A stretch of DNA of 42,595 nt from Oscillospiraceae bacterium (GCA_022650455.1 JALCPO010000010.1:1-42595); one strand, 5' to 3'. Numbered from the stretch's first letter, positions 23,658 through 31,010 are shown. Notes: a model not told the origin generated them from the sequence alone. Translations and numbers: made by a program.

Positions 23658-24835
23658 GCAGATACCTGACTGACGATTTTATCAACCGCGACCCGCGGGC
23701 CCTGCTCAACACGGCTAAGATGGCCATGCTGTCCGACATCGTGGCACCGGTCCGCGAATACCTGTACGCTACGGCGGCGGGCGAGCTGACCGTAGCGGCC
23801 GACTGCATCATTGCCCTGTCCGGCGGCGGGGTGTTTCGGACGGCGCTGACGCACCTTAATGCCGCCAATTTGGACACTGGCAGCTTTGAGGTCGGCAAGG
23901 ACTATTATGTCTACCTGTGCGATCCGGGCAGCGCCGGCGACGAGGTCTATGTAATCTCGCTCAACAGCACCTATCCGTCCGGTTACAATGCGGACACCAG
24001 CCGCAAGATCGGCGGGTTCCACTACGGAATATGCCGCAAAGTGGACAGCCGTTTGCAGCCGGTCAACGCCGACGGTACGGTCAACGGCACCGGCTGGGAG
24101 AGCACAGTCTACGACGGGATCGTGCCGCGCAGCGTATGGACGCTGGCGCATCGCCCGACGTGCAGCCCCGAGGGCATGACGTATCTTGGCGACGGCACAT
24201 GGGCGGACATCTACATCGCCTCGGACGATGGAGCCGGCGGACTGCTGAGTGCTTACAACGCAACGCCGCTCACCGGCACCGATGGTCTCAATTGGTATGA
24301 TTTTAATGAGCGCGCACTCAAGGTTGGTAAGCGGATGCTGACCTATGCCGAGTGGTGCAAGGCGGCTTACGGCTCCCCGCAGGGGCACGACGCCGACAAC
24401 AGCAACGCGTGGTCTGCCACCACCAATACCGGGCGGCAGCTTACCGGGTACGTGGCAAACGCTGTGTCTGCGGTCGGCTGCCGGGACTGCGTGGGCGACG
24501 TGTGGGAGTGGCTCGACGAATGTATTACCAATGCTGGCCCTGAAACTTTGAGCGGCAGCGGAACATTCCCGTTCTACGACGGCAGCCGTGCTGGTCAGAC
24601 ATATTCGAGCGGCAACGGCCACGGCACAACCGGGGCCTGGGGCTATGATACGGTTTCGCCGTTCGGCGGGTATGGGAACATTCATGAGTGCACCGATTAT
24701 TCGCTTATTACCATCCTCGGCGGCGGCGGCTGGGCCCACGGCTCGAATGATGGACCCCGCACGGTCCGTTTGGACACCTCCCCGTGGTACGTGGCCACGT
24801 ACTACGGCGTCCGCCTTGGCTGTGAGGGCACGTAA
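23654..24835 (+). CDS. Tail fiber-like protein with C-type-lectin/FGE variable domain (DGR target type)
   Basis: The 393-residue protein has an N-terminal virion-attachment part (MSRYLTDDFINRDPRALLNT) and beta-rich spacer, then from about residue 190 a formylglycine-generating-enzyme/C-type-lectin fold: LTYAEWCKAAYGSPQG, GCRDCVGDVWEWLDE, and a C terminus ILGGGGWAHGSNDGP to YGVRLGCEG. The catalytic cysteines of true FGE are not expected to matter here. This architecture is that of variable receptor-binding proteins (Mtd-like) diversified by diversity-generating retroelements. The last 38 codons are the likely variable region. Accessory Avd, template repeat and reverse transcriptase genes are not present in the window. 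Confidence 0.8.
   Translation: MSRYLTDDFINRDPRALLNTAKMAMLSDIVAPVREYLYATAAGELTVAADCIIALSGGGVFRTALTHLNAANLDTGSFEVGKDYYVYLCDPGSAGDEVYVISLNSTYPSGYNADTSRKIGGFHYGICRKVDSRLQPVNADGTVNGTGWESTVYDGIVPRSVWTLAHRPTCSPEGMTYLGDGTWADIYIASDDGAGGLLSAYNATPLTGTDGLNWYDFNERALKVGKRMLTYAEWCKAAYGSPQGHDADNSNAWSATTNTGRQLTGYVANAVSAVGCRDCVGDVWEWLDECITNAGPETLSGSGTFPFYDGSRAGQTYSSGNGHGTTGAWGYDTVSPFGGYGNIHECTDYSLITILGGGGWAHGSNDGPRTVRLDTSPWYVATYYGVRLGCEGT
24719..24832 (+). other. Candidate DGR variable region (VR)
   Basis: The 3' end of the fiber gene encodes GGGGW-x-x-GSxxGP-R-x-V-R-L and then SPW-x-V and G-V-R-L-G-C, the usual scaffold of DGR variable regions. At the surface positions the codons are GCC, CAC, GAC, ACC, TAC, GCC, TAC and TAC, all of the form NNC that adenine-directed change of AAC template codons would produce. 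The downstream 80 bp contain two weak inverted repeats (CGGC/GCCG and ACCGG/CCGGT) that could belong to the IMH end. Confidence 0.6.
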
Positions 24836-24916
24836 GCGGCTATTATTATGCCGATCGCCGTATCAAAAGTAACCAACCGGACGACCAGCCGGTACTATAA
24901 GAATGGGGTGTATAGC

Positions 24917-25093
24917 ATGACCAATCAACAGAAATTTGAGATCGTCAAGGCATTTGCCTACGGGGAAACAGCCGAGCAGGCGGCGGCCGCCGAAGGCGTG
25001 GCCATCGCCGAAGTGCGGCAGATCGCCGTAAATTGCGCCGCCGATATCTCCGCCGAAAAAGAGATGCTGAAGAAAGCGGGGTATTTAGCATGA
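24917..25093 (+). CDS. Small phage protein before the endolysin, 58 aa
   Basis: An ATG at 24917 behind GGGGTG opens a 58-residue helical protein (MTNQQKFEIVKAFAYGETAE, then a helix-turn-helix-like AAAAEGVAIAEVRQIAVN). The tail AEKEMLKKAGYLA overlaps the endolysin start by ATGA. I have seen similar small proteins in this position, but their role is unknown. It is not a holin: there is no membrane segment. Confidence 0.6.
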   Translation: MTNQQKFEIVKAFAYGETAEQAAAAEGVAIAEVRQIAVNCAADISAEKEMLKKAGYLA

Positions 25094-26166
25094 GCGAAAA
25101 ATGGATTGACGTATCGGCTCACAACGGCGTGATCAACTGGCCGAAGGTCCGGGCATCCGGCATCGCCGGCGCCATCATCCGGGCCGGGTACGGCAACAGC
25201 ATATCCCAGCAGGATAAACAATTCACGGCCAACATCTCCGGAGCAGTCAAGGCAGGCCTCAGGGTGGCAATCTATTACTTTTCTTACGCCGACAGCGTGC
25301 AGGACGCGCTCAAAGAGTGGACCGTCTGCAAACAGATCATCGGGCCGTACAAGGCGCATATCCTGTTCGTAGCCGAGGATTACGAATACGACAGCTGCAA
25401 CTATTACCGCAAAATCCACGGCGCGGCGCCGTCCAATACGCTGATTAATCAGATGGTCAACGCATTTTTGGGCGCGGTAAAGACGGACGGATATACCGGC
25501 GTGCTCTATACCAACAACGATTACCGGCGCAATATCTTTTCTGCCGCGACTCTGGCGGCGTGGGACGTCTGGCTGGCGGATTATACCGGCGGGCCGGACG
25601 CCAGCTGCGCGATCCAGCAGACCGGCTCCACGGGACATGTAGACGGCATCGGCGGCAATGTGGACATGGATACGGTGATTAAGACCTACGGCTCCGCGCC
25701 GCAGCCCGCGCCCGTGAAGACGGCTGCAAAACCGTCAAACACCACAGTCAATATTTATTATCGTGTGCGGATCGGCGATCGGTGGCTCCCCGAAGTTCGC
25801 GACCTCACCGATTTTGCCGGGCTGCCGGGCAAGGCCATCACGGACGTCGCGGTGCGCGTATCGACAGGATCCGTAAAATACCGCGTCCACGTCAAGGGAG
25901 GCGCCTGGCTGCCGTATGTCACCGGCTGCAACATCAACGATCGGCGCAGCGGCTACGCTGGCGATGGCCGGCCGATTGACGCCGTCGAAATCTATTACTA
26001 TACACCGGCGAGCATTCGGCCGGTCAAACGCGCGAAATACCGCGTTGCCCCGGTCGGCGGCGGCTACTGGCCGTGGCAGCTTGATAATCAAAAGACCAAC
26101 GGGCAGGATGGATATGCCGGCAGCTTCGGGCATACGATCGACCGCCTGCAAATCTGTATTGAGTGA
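25090..26166 (+). CDS. GH25 endolysin (lysozyme-type muramidase)
   Basis: The 358-residue protein opens with the GH25 catalytic domain: IDVSAHNGVINWPKVRASGI with the first conserved Asp at residue 7, GAIIRAGYGNS, and the D-x-E pair in VAEDYEYD (Asp97, Glu99). It cleaves the glycan strands of host peptidoglycan at lysis. After about residue 205 a short linker leads to a beta-rich C-terminal part with two related blocks (YYRVRIGDRWLPEVRDL and KYRVHVKGGAWLPYVTG, then a third KYRVAPVGGGYWPWQL), probably a cell-wall-binding domain. No signal peptide is visible, so export depends on the holin. The start overlaps the preceding gene by ATGA. Confidence 0.9.
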   Translation: MSEKWIDVSAHNGVINWPKVRASGIAGAIIRAGYGNSISQQDKQFTANISGAVKAGLRVAIYYFSYADSVQDALKEWTVCKQIIGPYKAHILFVAEDYEYDSCNYYRKIHGAAPSNTLINQMVNAFLGAVKTDGYTGVLYTNNDYRRNIFSAATLAAWDVWLADYTGGPDASCAIQQTGSTGHVDGIGGNVDMDTVIKTYGSAPQPAPVKTAAKPSNTTVNIYYRVRIGDRWLPEVRDLTDFAGLPGKAITDVAVRVSTGSVKYRVHVKGGAWLPYVTGCNINDRRSGYAGDGRPIDAVEIYYYTPASIRPVKRAKYRVAPVGGGYWPWQLDNQKTNGQDGYAGSFGHTIDRLQICIE

Positions 26167-26176
26167 GGCGAGCAGG

Positions 26177-26455
26177 GTGGACATTGCGCAGGAGGCGCTG
26201 GACAGCGCTAAATCAGCCCACCACCGCATTGATGGTTTGGAGGCCGAGGTAAAGGACATCCGCGGCCTTACGGCGGCGATGGCGCGGGTGGATGAGAAAG
26301 TGGACGGGCTGGAATCCGATGTGAAGGAAATCAAGACCGACGTCAAGGGGATCACAGCCCGCCCCGGCCGCTGGTGGGATAAGCTGATCGCGGCGATTAT
26401 CGGCGCGATCGGGGCGGGTGTGGCTACAATGATACTGGCGGCAATATTTAAGTGA
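26177..26455 (+). CDS. XhlA-like membrane-associated lysis protein
   Basis: A GTG start at 26177, behind GAGG, gives a 92-residue protein with a long heptad-rich coiled coil (AARVDEKVDGLESDVKEIK-type pattern) and one C-terminal membrane helix (LIAAIIGAIGAGVATMILAA). This is the layout of XhlA-type proteins, which assist holin and endolysin in PBSX-like phages. The open frame upstream overlaps the endolysin gene and is not used. It sits between endolysin and holin genes. Confidence 0.75.
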   Translation: MDIAQEALDSAKSAHHRIDGLEAEVKDIRGLTAAMARVDEKVDGLESDVKEIKTDVKGITARPGRWWDKLIAAIIGAIGAGVATMILAAIFK

Positions 26456-26491
26456 TTGCCGGATAAACCGGCAGAAAGGTAAGGTAAAAAT

Positions 26492-26965
26492 ATGAATCAA
26501 TATGTCTTAGAAATTATCATCGTAGCCCTCGCAGCTGCCGTTTCGGCGCTCATCACACACGTGGCGGTTAAATTGCATACTGGCGGCATGGACGGCGAGG
26601 CAGCTCTCAAAAAGGTCGGCACCGGCATCACCTATGCGCAGTCGGTCGCATTGGCGATCACACCGTTTTTGCCATCCGTCGCCGGGCCGGTCATCAACAA
26701 AATTTTGTCGGTCGCCGCAAAGGCTGTGCAGCATGTCGAGGCTACATACAAGGCTGCGATCAGTACGGACTCCAATGCCGCCGATACCCGTAAGGCAGAG
26801 GCAACGAGCCTGATTAAATCCGCACTGGCGCTTGACGGCATCACGGACAGCGCAGAGGTAGACAAGCTGATCGACGTCGTTATCCCGTTGCTTGTCCTTG
26901 CGCTGCCAAAGACGCACACAGATACGGCAACTACGGCTCAGCCCGACACCACGGGCGCGAAATAA
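26492..26965 (+). CDS. LLH-family phage holin
   Basis: The 157-residue protein begins with one strong membrane helix (VLEIIIVALAAAVSALITHV) and continues with a helical, Ala-rich cytoplasmic part (AQSVALAITPFLPSVAG, RKAEATSLIKSALALDG, IDVVIPLLVLALPK). This fits the phage holin LL-H type, which permits endolysin access to the wall. GAAAGGTAAGG precedes the ATG. It is the last phage gene before a strong terminator. Confidence 0.8.
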   Translation: MNQYVLEIIIVALAAAVSALITHVAVKLHTGGMDGEAALKKVGTGITYAQSVALAITPFLPSVAGPVINKILSVAAKAVQHVEATYKAAISTDSNAADTRKAEATSLIKSALALDGITDSAEVDKLIDVVIPLLVLALPKTHTDTATTAQPDTTGAK

Positions 26966-26983
26966 CGGCATAGACATGATCAA

Positions 26984-27021
26984 GGGGGCACCTGGGTAAT
27001 TCCGGGTGCCCCTATTTTTTT
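26984..27021 (+). terminator. Strong terminator of the late operon
   Basis: GGGGCACCTGG (26985-26995), a 6-nt loop, and CCGGGTGCCCC (27002-27012) form an 11-bp stem with one G-U pair, followed by TATTTTTTT. It closes the late operon 18 bp after the holin stop. Confidence 0.9.
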
Positions 27022-27037
27022 AGTCTATCCTGTCTGT

Positions 27038-27125
27038 TGTTGCATACTAAGGTCTTAATACTTGTATTATGGCTGCCTGCCTGACTTTTCCAATCAGAAT
27101 CCGTGTTGCATTTCGTGTTGCATAC
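27038..27125 (+). repeat. Three TGTTGCAT direct repeats, candidate attR arm sites
   Basis: TGTTGCAT occurs at 27038-27045, 27104-27111 and 27116-27123; two copies continue as AC. The last two are 12 bp apart. The stretch lies between the last phage gene and the tRNA and codes for no convincing protein. Short direct repeats beside a tRNA att site are typical integrase arm-binding sites. Alternatively the repeats are the last codons of a former integrase gene on the - strand (reading MQHEMQHG). Confidence 0.45.
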
Positions 27126-27140
27126 CCTTCCAAAACACTG

Positions 27141-27160
27141 TTTTTAAGCATTTTTAAGCA
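27141..27160 (+). repeat. 10-bp tandem duplication
   Basis: TTTTTAAGCA is present twice in tandem at 27141-27150 and 27151-27160, in the AT-rich gap between phage and tRNA. Nothing else is recognisable in the rest of this gap (27,022-27,198). Confidence 0.6.
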
Positions 27161-27198
27161 TAATAAAGTACAGTATTCTAGACTGCTGAAAATAAGGG

Positions 27199-27243
27199 AA
27201 ACCCGCATGAATACTGAATAATCGGTACTCATGCGGGTTTTTT
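27199..27243. terminator. Bidirectional terminator between prophage and tRNA-Leu
   Basis: AAACCCGCATGA (27199-27210) and TCATGCGGGTTT (27229-27240) form a perfect 12-bp stem with extra inner TAC/GTA pairing. T6 follows on the + strand. On the - strand the hairpin begins 7 nt after the tRNA CCA end and is followed by a weaker T-rich stretch. It likely ends the tRNA transcript and blocks phage read-through. Confidence 0.8.
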
Positions 27244-27246
27244 ATG

Positions 27247-27333
27247 TGGTGCCGGTGGTGGGACTCGAACCCACACGGTGTTGCCACCAACGGATTTTGA
27301 GTCCGTCTCGTCTGCCAATTCCAACACACCGGC
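27247..27333 (-). tRNA. tRNA-Leu (anticodon CAA), CCA encoded
   Basis: On the - strand the gene has acceptor arms GCCGGTG and CACCGGC, a discriminator A and an encoded CCA. The anticodon stem is ACGGA/TCCGT around the loop CTCAAAA, giving anticodon CAA (codon UUG). A long variable arm (TTGGTGGCAACACC region) and the T-loop GGTTCGAGTCC confirm a leucine tRNA. Its 3' end faces the prophage, which is the usual geometry for integration into a tRNA gene; the repeat that would prove it (attL) is outside the window. Confidence 0.95.
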
Positions 27334-27350
27334 CCGGCCGTAATATGTGT

Positions 27351-27379
27351 ATTATATAATACTCTCCATAAAAAAGCAA
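27351..27379 (-). promoter_or_regulatory. Promoter of tRNA-Leu
   Basis: On the - strand, TTGCTT (27374-27379) and TATAAT (27351-27356) are separated by 17 bp. The -10 box ends 17 bp before the tRNA 5' end. The -35 box is part of the stem of the ATPase terminator. Confidence 0.75.
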
Positions 27380-27408
27380 GCTCCCGTCACCGCCGGATCG
27401 CGCTTGCT
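27370..27408 (-). terminator. Intrinsic terminator of the P-type ATPase transcript
   Basis: On the - strand AGCAAGC (27402-27408) pairs with GCTTGCT (27375-27381) over a 20-nt loop that can fold further, and is followed by T6. It lies 121 bp after the ATPase stop. Confidence 0.7.
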
Positions 27409-27510
27409 CCGGCGGCCGGAAATTCGCTTCTGTACGATCCTATTTGGAAAAAATCTTTATTGAAATCCTGTTCGTATATTTTTTGTAAGGAAACGGTGCG
27501 TTCCGCCGGC

Positions 27511-27549
27511 GTCCGGACCGGCCGGGGATTATGTCCGGCCGGTCCGGAC
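27511..27549. repeat. Perfect 15-bp inverted repeat across the ATPase stop codon
   Basis: GTCCGGACCGGCCGG (27511-27525) and CCGGCCGGTCCGGAC (27535-27549) are perfectly complementary with a 9-nt loop that contains the TAA stop of the ATPase gene. There is no T-run on either side, so it is not a standard intrinsic terminator. Confidence 0.85.
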
Positions 27550-30177
27550 GGCCTTCCTTCTTCTCTGAACCGCTTTGACCGCTTCCACAATCGGGATGAC
27601 GGAAAAAGCGAGTGCCAGCGCCGTACCGTATTCCGCTGCGGAAATCTCCTCGAAACCGAACGCGAAGGAAAGGGCGGGAATGTAAATGACGGCCGTCGTC
27701 AGCAAAAGCGAGCCGACCATCGCGCAGAGCAGGAATCGGTTCTGGTAGTTCATGGTGAAGATGGACCCGCGCTGCGAGCGCATGTTAAACGAGTGGAATA
27801 TCTCGGCCATGGACATGGTCAGGAACGCCATGGTCATTCCGTCGGAGCTGGCGGTGATTTCCCACCGGCCGGCCTCCATGAAATGACCGATGAAGTAAGC
27901 GGCCAGCGTCACCAGCGAAACCAGGACCCCCTGGTATGCCACATCCGTCCCCAGCCCGCCGGCGAAGATCCCGTCTTTGGGGTTCCGCGGCCTTCGGGCC
28001 ATCAGATTGGACTCCTGCCGTTCCATGCCCAGCGCAAGGGCGGGGAAACAGTCCGTAATCAGGTTGATCCACAGGAGATGAACCGGCTTCAAAATTGTAA
28101 AGCCCAGCAGGGTGGCTACGAATACGGAAATCACTTCGCTCAGGTTGGACGCCAGAAGGTACTGGATGGTTTTGCGGATATTGTCGTAAATTCTCCGGCC
28201 TTCTTCGACCGCCGATACGATGGTGGCGAAGTTGTCGTCCGCCAGAACCATATCCGCCACGTTTTTCGTCACTTCCGTCCCCGTGATGCCCATGCCGACG
28301 CCGATGTCCGCATTCTTGATGGACGGGGCGTCGTTGACGCCGTCACCGGTCATGGCCGTGACCATTCCCTTCTTCTTCCATGCGTTGACGATGCGCACCT
28401 TGTGCTCCGGCTGCACCCGGGCATAGACGGAATAGCTTTCCAGGCTGCGGCCGAACTCCTCGTCGCTCAGATCGTTCAGCTGTGAGCCGGTGATCGCCTG
28501 GGAATCGTCGGTGAGGATGCCCAGCTGCCTGGCAATCGCCGCCGCCGTGTCTTTATGGTCGCCCGTAATCATGATGACCCGGATGCCCGCCGCCTTGCAT
28601 TTCTCGATCGCCCCCACCACTTCCGGGCGGATGGGGTCGATCATGCCGACTAGGCCGAGGAAGGTCAGCCCCTGCTCCAGCCGGTCCGGCGCGAAAGAGG
28701 GCGGGATGCGGCCGTACGTCTTGTAAGCGGCGCCTAAAACGCGAAGCGCCTTGTCCGCCATACGTTTGTTTTCGGAAAGGACCTCGGCGCGGAGTTTGTC
28801 CGTAAGCGGAACCGCTTCCCCGTTCCGGAGAATATGGGTGCATTGTTTCAGAAGCACGTCGGGCGCCCCTTTGGTGTACTGGACAAACCGCTGTCCGTCT
28901 TTGTGGACCGTGGACATCATTTTGCGCGCCGAATCGAACGGGGCCTCGCCGACGCGGGGCGCTTCCCGGCTCAGGTCGTACTTTTTCAGCGACAGGGAAT
29001 CCGCGTAATGGACCAGCGCGTTTTCAGTCGGCTCGCCCGTAACCTTGCCGTCCCGGCTCAGCTCGGAGTCGCTGCAAAGCGCCAGCGCCGTGGCCAGGCG
29101 GGTTTCATCGCCGCCGAAATGCTTCACCACGGTCATTCGGTTCTGCGTGAGGGTCCCGGTCTTATCGGAGCAGATGATCTGGGCGCAGCCGAGCGTCTCC
29201 ACGGCGGTCAGCCTCCGGATGACCGCGTTGCGCCGGGACATATTCGTCACGCCGATGGCAAGGACGATCGTCACAACGGTAGCCAGCCCTTCCGGAATGG
29301 CCGCAACGGCGAGGCTGACCGCCACCATAAACGTGTTCAGAATCGTCGGGCCGCTGAAATTTCCTTCTTTCATCAGGCTGAACGCGAACATGAACACGCA
29401 GATGCCGACGACCAGGTAGGTCAGGATCCTGCTCAGCTGTTTCAGCTTGATCTGAAGCGGCGTCAGGCTCTGCTTGGCCCTGGCGATCGCGTCCGCGATT
29501 TTGCCCATTTCGGTGTCCATCCCGGCCGCGGTCACAACGGCCTTTCCGCGCCCGTACACCACCGTGCTGCCCATGTACGCCATATTTTTACGGTCGCCGA
29601 GCGGAATCTCCTTTGCGCCGTTCAGGGAAAGGGGTTCGTCGGTCTTGCCGGCCGGAACGGATTCCCCCGTCAGAGCCGCCTCCTCGATCTTCAGGCTCGC
29701 GCTTTCCAGGATTCTGCAGTCGGCCGGGACAACGTCGCCCGCTTCCAGCAGGACCACGTCCCCTACCACCAGGTCTTCGCTTTTGACAACGGCCGCCGAG
29801 CCGCCGCGCAGGACCTTCGAGGTCGCCGCCGCCATTTCCCGAAGGGATTCGATCGCCTTCTCCGCCTTGTTTTCCTGGTAGACGCCCAGCACCGCGTTCA
29901 CCAGAACGACGATCATGATAATCACGACGTCCGCATAGGATTCGTGCGCGTAAGCGGCGGTAACGGCGGAAACGATCGCCGCGGCAATCAGGATCACCGT
30001 CATCGGCTCGCTCAGCTGCTGCAGAAAACGCTTGAACAGGGAATCCTTTTTTTCTTCCGCAAGCTTGTTTTTCCCGTTCTCCCGCAGGCGGGCTTCCGCC
30101 TGCGAATCCGTCAGCCCATTTTCGCCGCTTTTGACGTTCCGGAACACTTCATCCCGGTCTGCTAAATAATACTTCAT
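27529..30177 (-). CDS. P-type cation ATPase (PMR1/SERCA-like), probable Mn/Ca exporter
   Basis: The 882-residue protein has the full P2A-type ATPase plan: N-terminal cation-ATPase domain, first membrane pair near residues 57-100, the actuator loop with ALTGESVP, membrane segment 4 with AAIPEGLATVV (ion-binding PEGL), the phosphorylation site CSDKTGTLTQN near residue 340, MITGDHKDTA, and the hinge TGDGVNDAPSIKNADIG. Several C-terminal helices follow. It exports Ca2+ or Mn2+ from the cytoplasm using ATP. The ATG at 30175-30177 follows GGGAGAT; the frame runs further upstream into the riboswitch but is not translated. A yybP-ykoY (Mn2+) riboswitch upstream argues for Mn2+ as a physiological substrate, as for L. 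lactis YoaB. Confidence 0.92.
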   Translation of the reverse strand: MKYYLADRDEVFRNVKSGENGLTDSQAEARLRENGKNKLAEEKKDSLFKRFLQQLSEPMTVILIAAAIVSAVTAAYAHESYADVVIIMIVVLVNAVLGVYQENKAEKAIESLREMAAATSKVLRGGSAAVVKSEDLVVGDVVLLEAGDVVPADCRILESASLKIEEAALTGESVPAGKTDEPLSLNGAKEIPLGDRKNMAYMGSTVVYGRGKAVVTAAGMDTEMGKIADAIARAKQSLTPLQIKLKQLSRILTYLVVGICVFMFAFSLMKEGNFSGPTILNTFMVAVSLAVAAIPEGLATVVTIVLAIGVTNMSRRNAVIRRLTAVETLGCAQIICSDKTGTLTQNRMTVVKHFGGDETRLATALALCSDSELSRDGKVTGEPTENALVHYADSLSLKKYDLSREAPRVGEAPFDSARKMMSTVHKDGQRFVQYTKGAPDVLLKQCTHILRNGEAVPLTDKLRAEVLSENKRMADKALRVLGAAYKTYGRIPPSFAPDRLEQGLTFLGLVGMIDPIRPEVVGAIEKCKAAGIRVIMITGDHKDTAAAIARQLGILTDDSQAITGSQLNDLSDEEFGRSLESYSVYARVQPEHKVRIVNAWKKKGMVTAMTGDGVNDAPSIKNADIGVGMGITGTEVTKNVADMVLADDNFATIVSAVEEGRRIYDNIRKTIQYLLASNLSEVISVFVATLLGFTILKPVHLLWINLITDCFPALALGMERQESNLMARRPRNPKDGIFAGGLGTDVAYQGVLVSLVTLAAYFIGHFMEAGRWEITASSDGMTMAFLTMSMAEIFHSFNMRSQRGSIFTMNYQNRFLLCAMVGSLLLTTAVIYIPALSFAFGFEEISAAEYGTALALAFSVIPIVEAVKAVQRRRKAVRTGRT

Positions 30178-30224
30178 CCCGATCTCCCTTTTTTCTGAAA
30201 TAAACGGCCCTATAATCCTATAAT

Positions 30225-30271
30225 AAAGAAAAGGCTCATGCACAGCTTTATTATGTAAAGCAATGCATGAG
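30225..30271 (-). terminator. Riboswitch expression-platform terminator
   Basis: On the - strand CTCATGCA (30264-30271) pairs with TGCATGAG (30235-30242), with inner GCTTTA/TAAAGC pairing, and is followed by CCTTTTCTTT. Its 5' arm is the same CTCA that closes helix P1 of the aptamer, so ligand-stabilised P1 would prevent terminator formation and switch the ATPase on. Confidence 0.75.
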
Positions 30272-30360
30272 TCTTGTCTATGAAGGCAAGCCAGGCCGGT
30301 GCGGCCATGTATGTTGACTTGCCACATATGCGAAAGCATATGTAAACTACTCCCTCAGGT
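30264..30360 (-). ncRNA. yybP-ykoY (Mn2+) riboswitch
   Basis: The - strand leader contains the landmarks of this aptamer in order: GAGGGAGTAG, hairpin P2 (ACATATGC/GCATATGT with a TTTC loop), P3 (GGCAAG/CTTGCC) with the internal TCAACA and GGCCTGG strands, a P4 hairpin (GGCCG/CGGCC), and finally GACAAGACTCA, which closes P1. This class senses Mn2+ and commonly controls Mn exporters. It sits between a strong promoter and the ATPase and is followed by the overlapping terminator. Confidence 0.85.
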
Positions 30361-30367
30361 GATATTC

Positions 30368-30396
30368 ATTCTATCAGCCGGCGGCCTTCTTGTCAA
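30368..30396 (-). promoter_or_regulatory. Sigma-A promoter of the riboswitch-ATPase unit
   Basis: On the - strand TTGACA (30391-30396) and TAGAAT (30368-30373) have a 17-bp spacer. The predicted transcript start is near 30361, just before the aptamer. Confidence 0.88.
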
Positions 30397-30425
30397 GGGA
30401 AAATGTCCGGGCTTTTGCGCGGCGG

Positions 30426-31010
30426 TCACAGCTTTGACGTCAGGTCCAGAAAATCCCGGTAGCTCACCAGGGCGCTGAGGATTTCCGGAAGGGAGTTGGC
30501 CGAAAGATATTCGGGCAGATCCAGCCTGCGAAGCAGTTCCCGACGCTTCTCCGCACTGTTCGGCCCGCCGGAAAGCCCCGCCCGGTACAGATCCATTTTG
30601 GTGATTTTGCGGCCGGAAGGGGCGCCTTCCGGCTCCGCGCCCACGCCGGCCTGCTTCAGCGCCTTGAGGATCGCCTCGGACGGGACGCCCTCGACCCCCA
30701 GCTTGCCCTCTTTCGACGGCCTTCTCTTGCGCTTCTCCTTGCCGAAAATGTCCGGGATATAGGCGTGCTTGATCCGCCCGGGCGGAATGGAACCGGCAAG
30801 ATAATGACGGATCAGAAACCCGGCGGAGTCGCTGTCGGTCAGCACCAGAAGGCCCCGGGTCGCCGCGAGCCTGCGGAGCAGCGCCATGCGCTTTTTATCC
30901 CGAAAAATCCGGAAACCGTCCGTTTCCAGAATCATCCCGTCGATGAGGGACGACAGCTTGATTTTATCATATTTTCCTTCTACAATAACGGCTTCTTTTA
31001 CAGCAATCAA
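30426..31010 (-). CDS. rnmV: Ribonuclease M5 (5S rRNA maturation), Toprim domain
   Basis: The 194-residue protein has an N-terminal Toprim domain: VKEAVIVEGKYDKIKL with the catalytic Glu, and LLVLTDSDSAGFLIR with the Asp-x-Asp metal motif. Then come YIPDIFGKEKRKR and the family C-terminal part (GVEGVPSEAILKAL, KITKMDLYRAGLSG). RNase M5 trims 5S rRNA precursors at both ends. A TTG start overlapping the holA stop (TTGA) is chosen because the Toprim fold begins just after it; the 40 residues upstream in frame are the holA overlap. Length is normal for the family. It is the last gene of its operon. Confidence 0.88.
   Translation of the reverse strand: MIAVKEAVIVEGKYDKIKLSSLIDGMILETDGFRIFRDKKRMALLRRLAATRGLLVLTDSDSAGFLIRHYLAGSIPPGRIKHAYIPDIFGKEKRKRRPSKEGKLGVEGVPSEAILKALKQAGVGAEPEGAPSGRKITKMDLYRAGLSGGPNSAEKRRELLRRLDLPEYLSANSLPEILSALVSYRDFLDLTSKL

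Noticed and set aside
24836-26490. DGR reverse transcriptase or template repeat downstream of the variable fiber gene
   Set aside because: No frame carries a YxDD-type motif and I see no second copy of the variable region by eye.
27047-27232. Small - strand ORF next to the tRNA, considered an integrase remnant
   Set aside because: No catalytic Arg-His-Arg-Tyr context is present; only the short MQHEMQH-like run is suggestive, so it is noted under the repeats.
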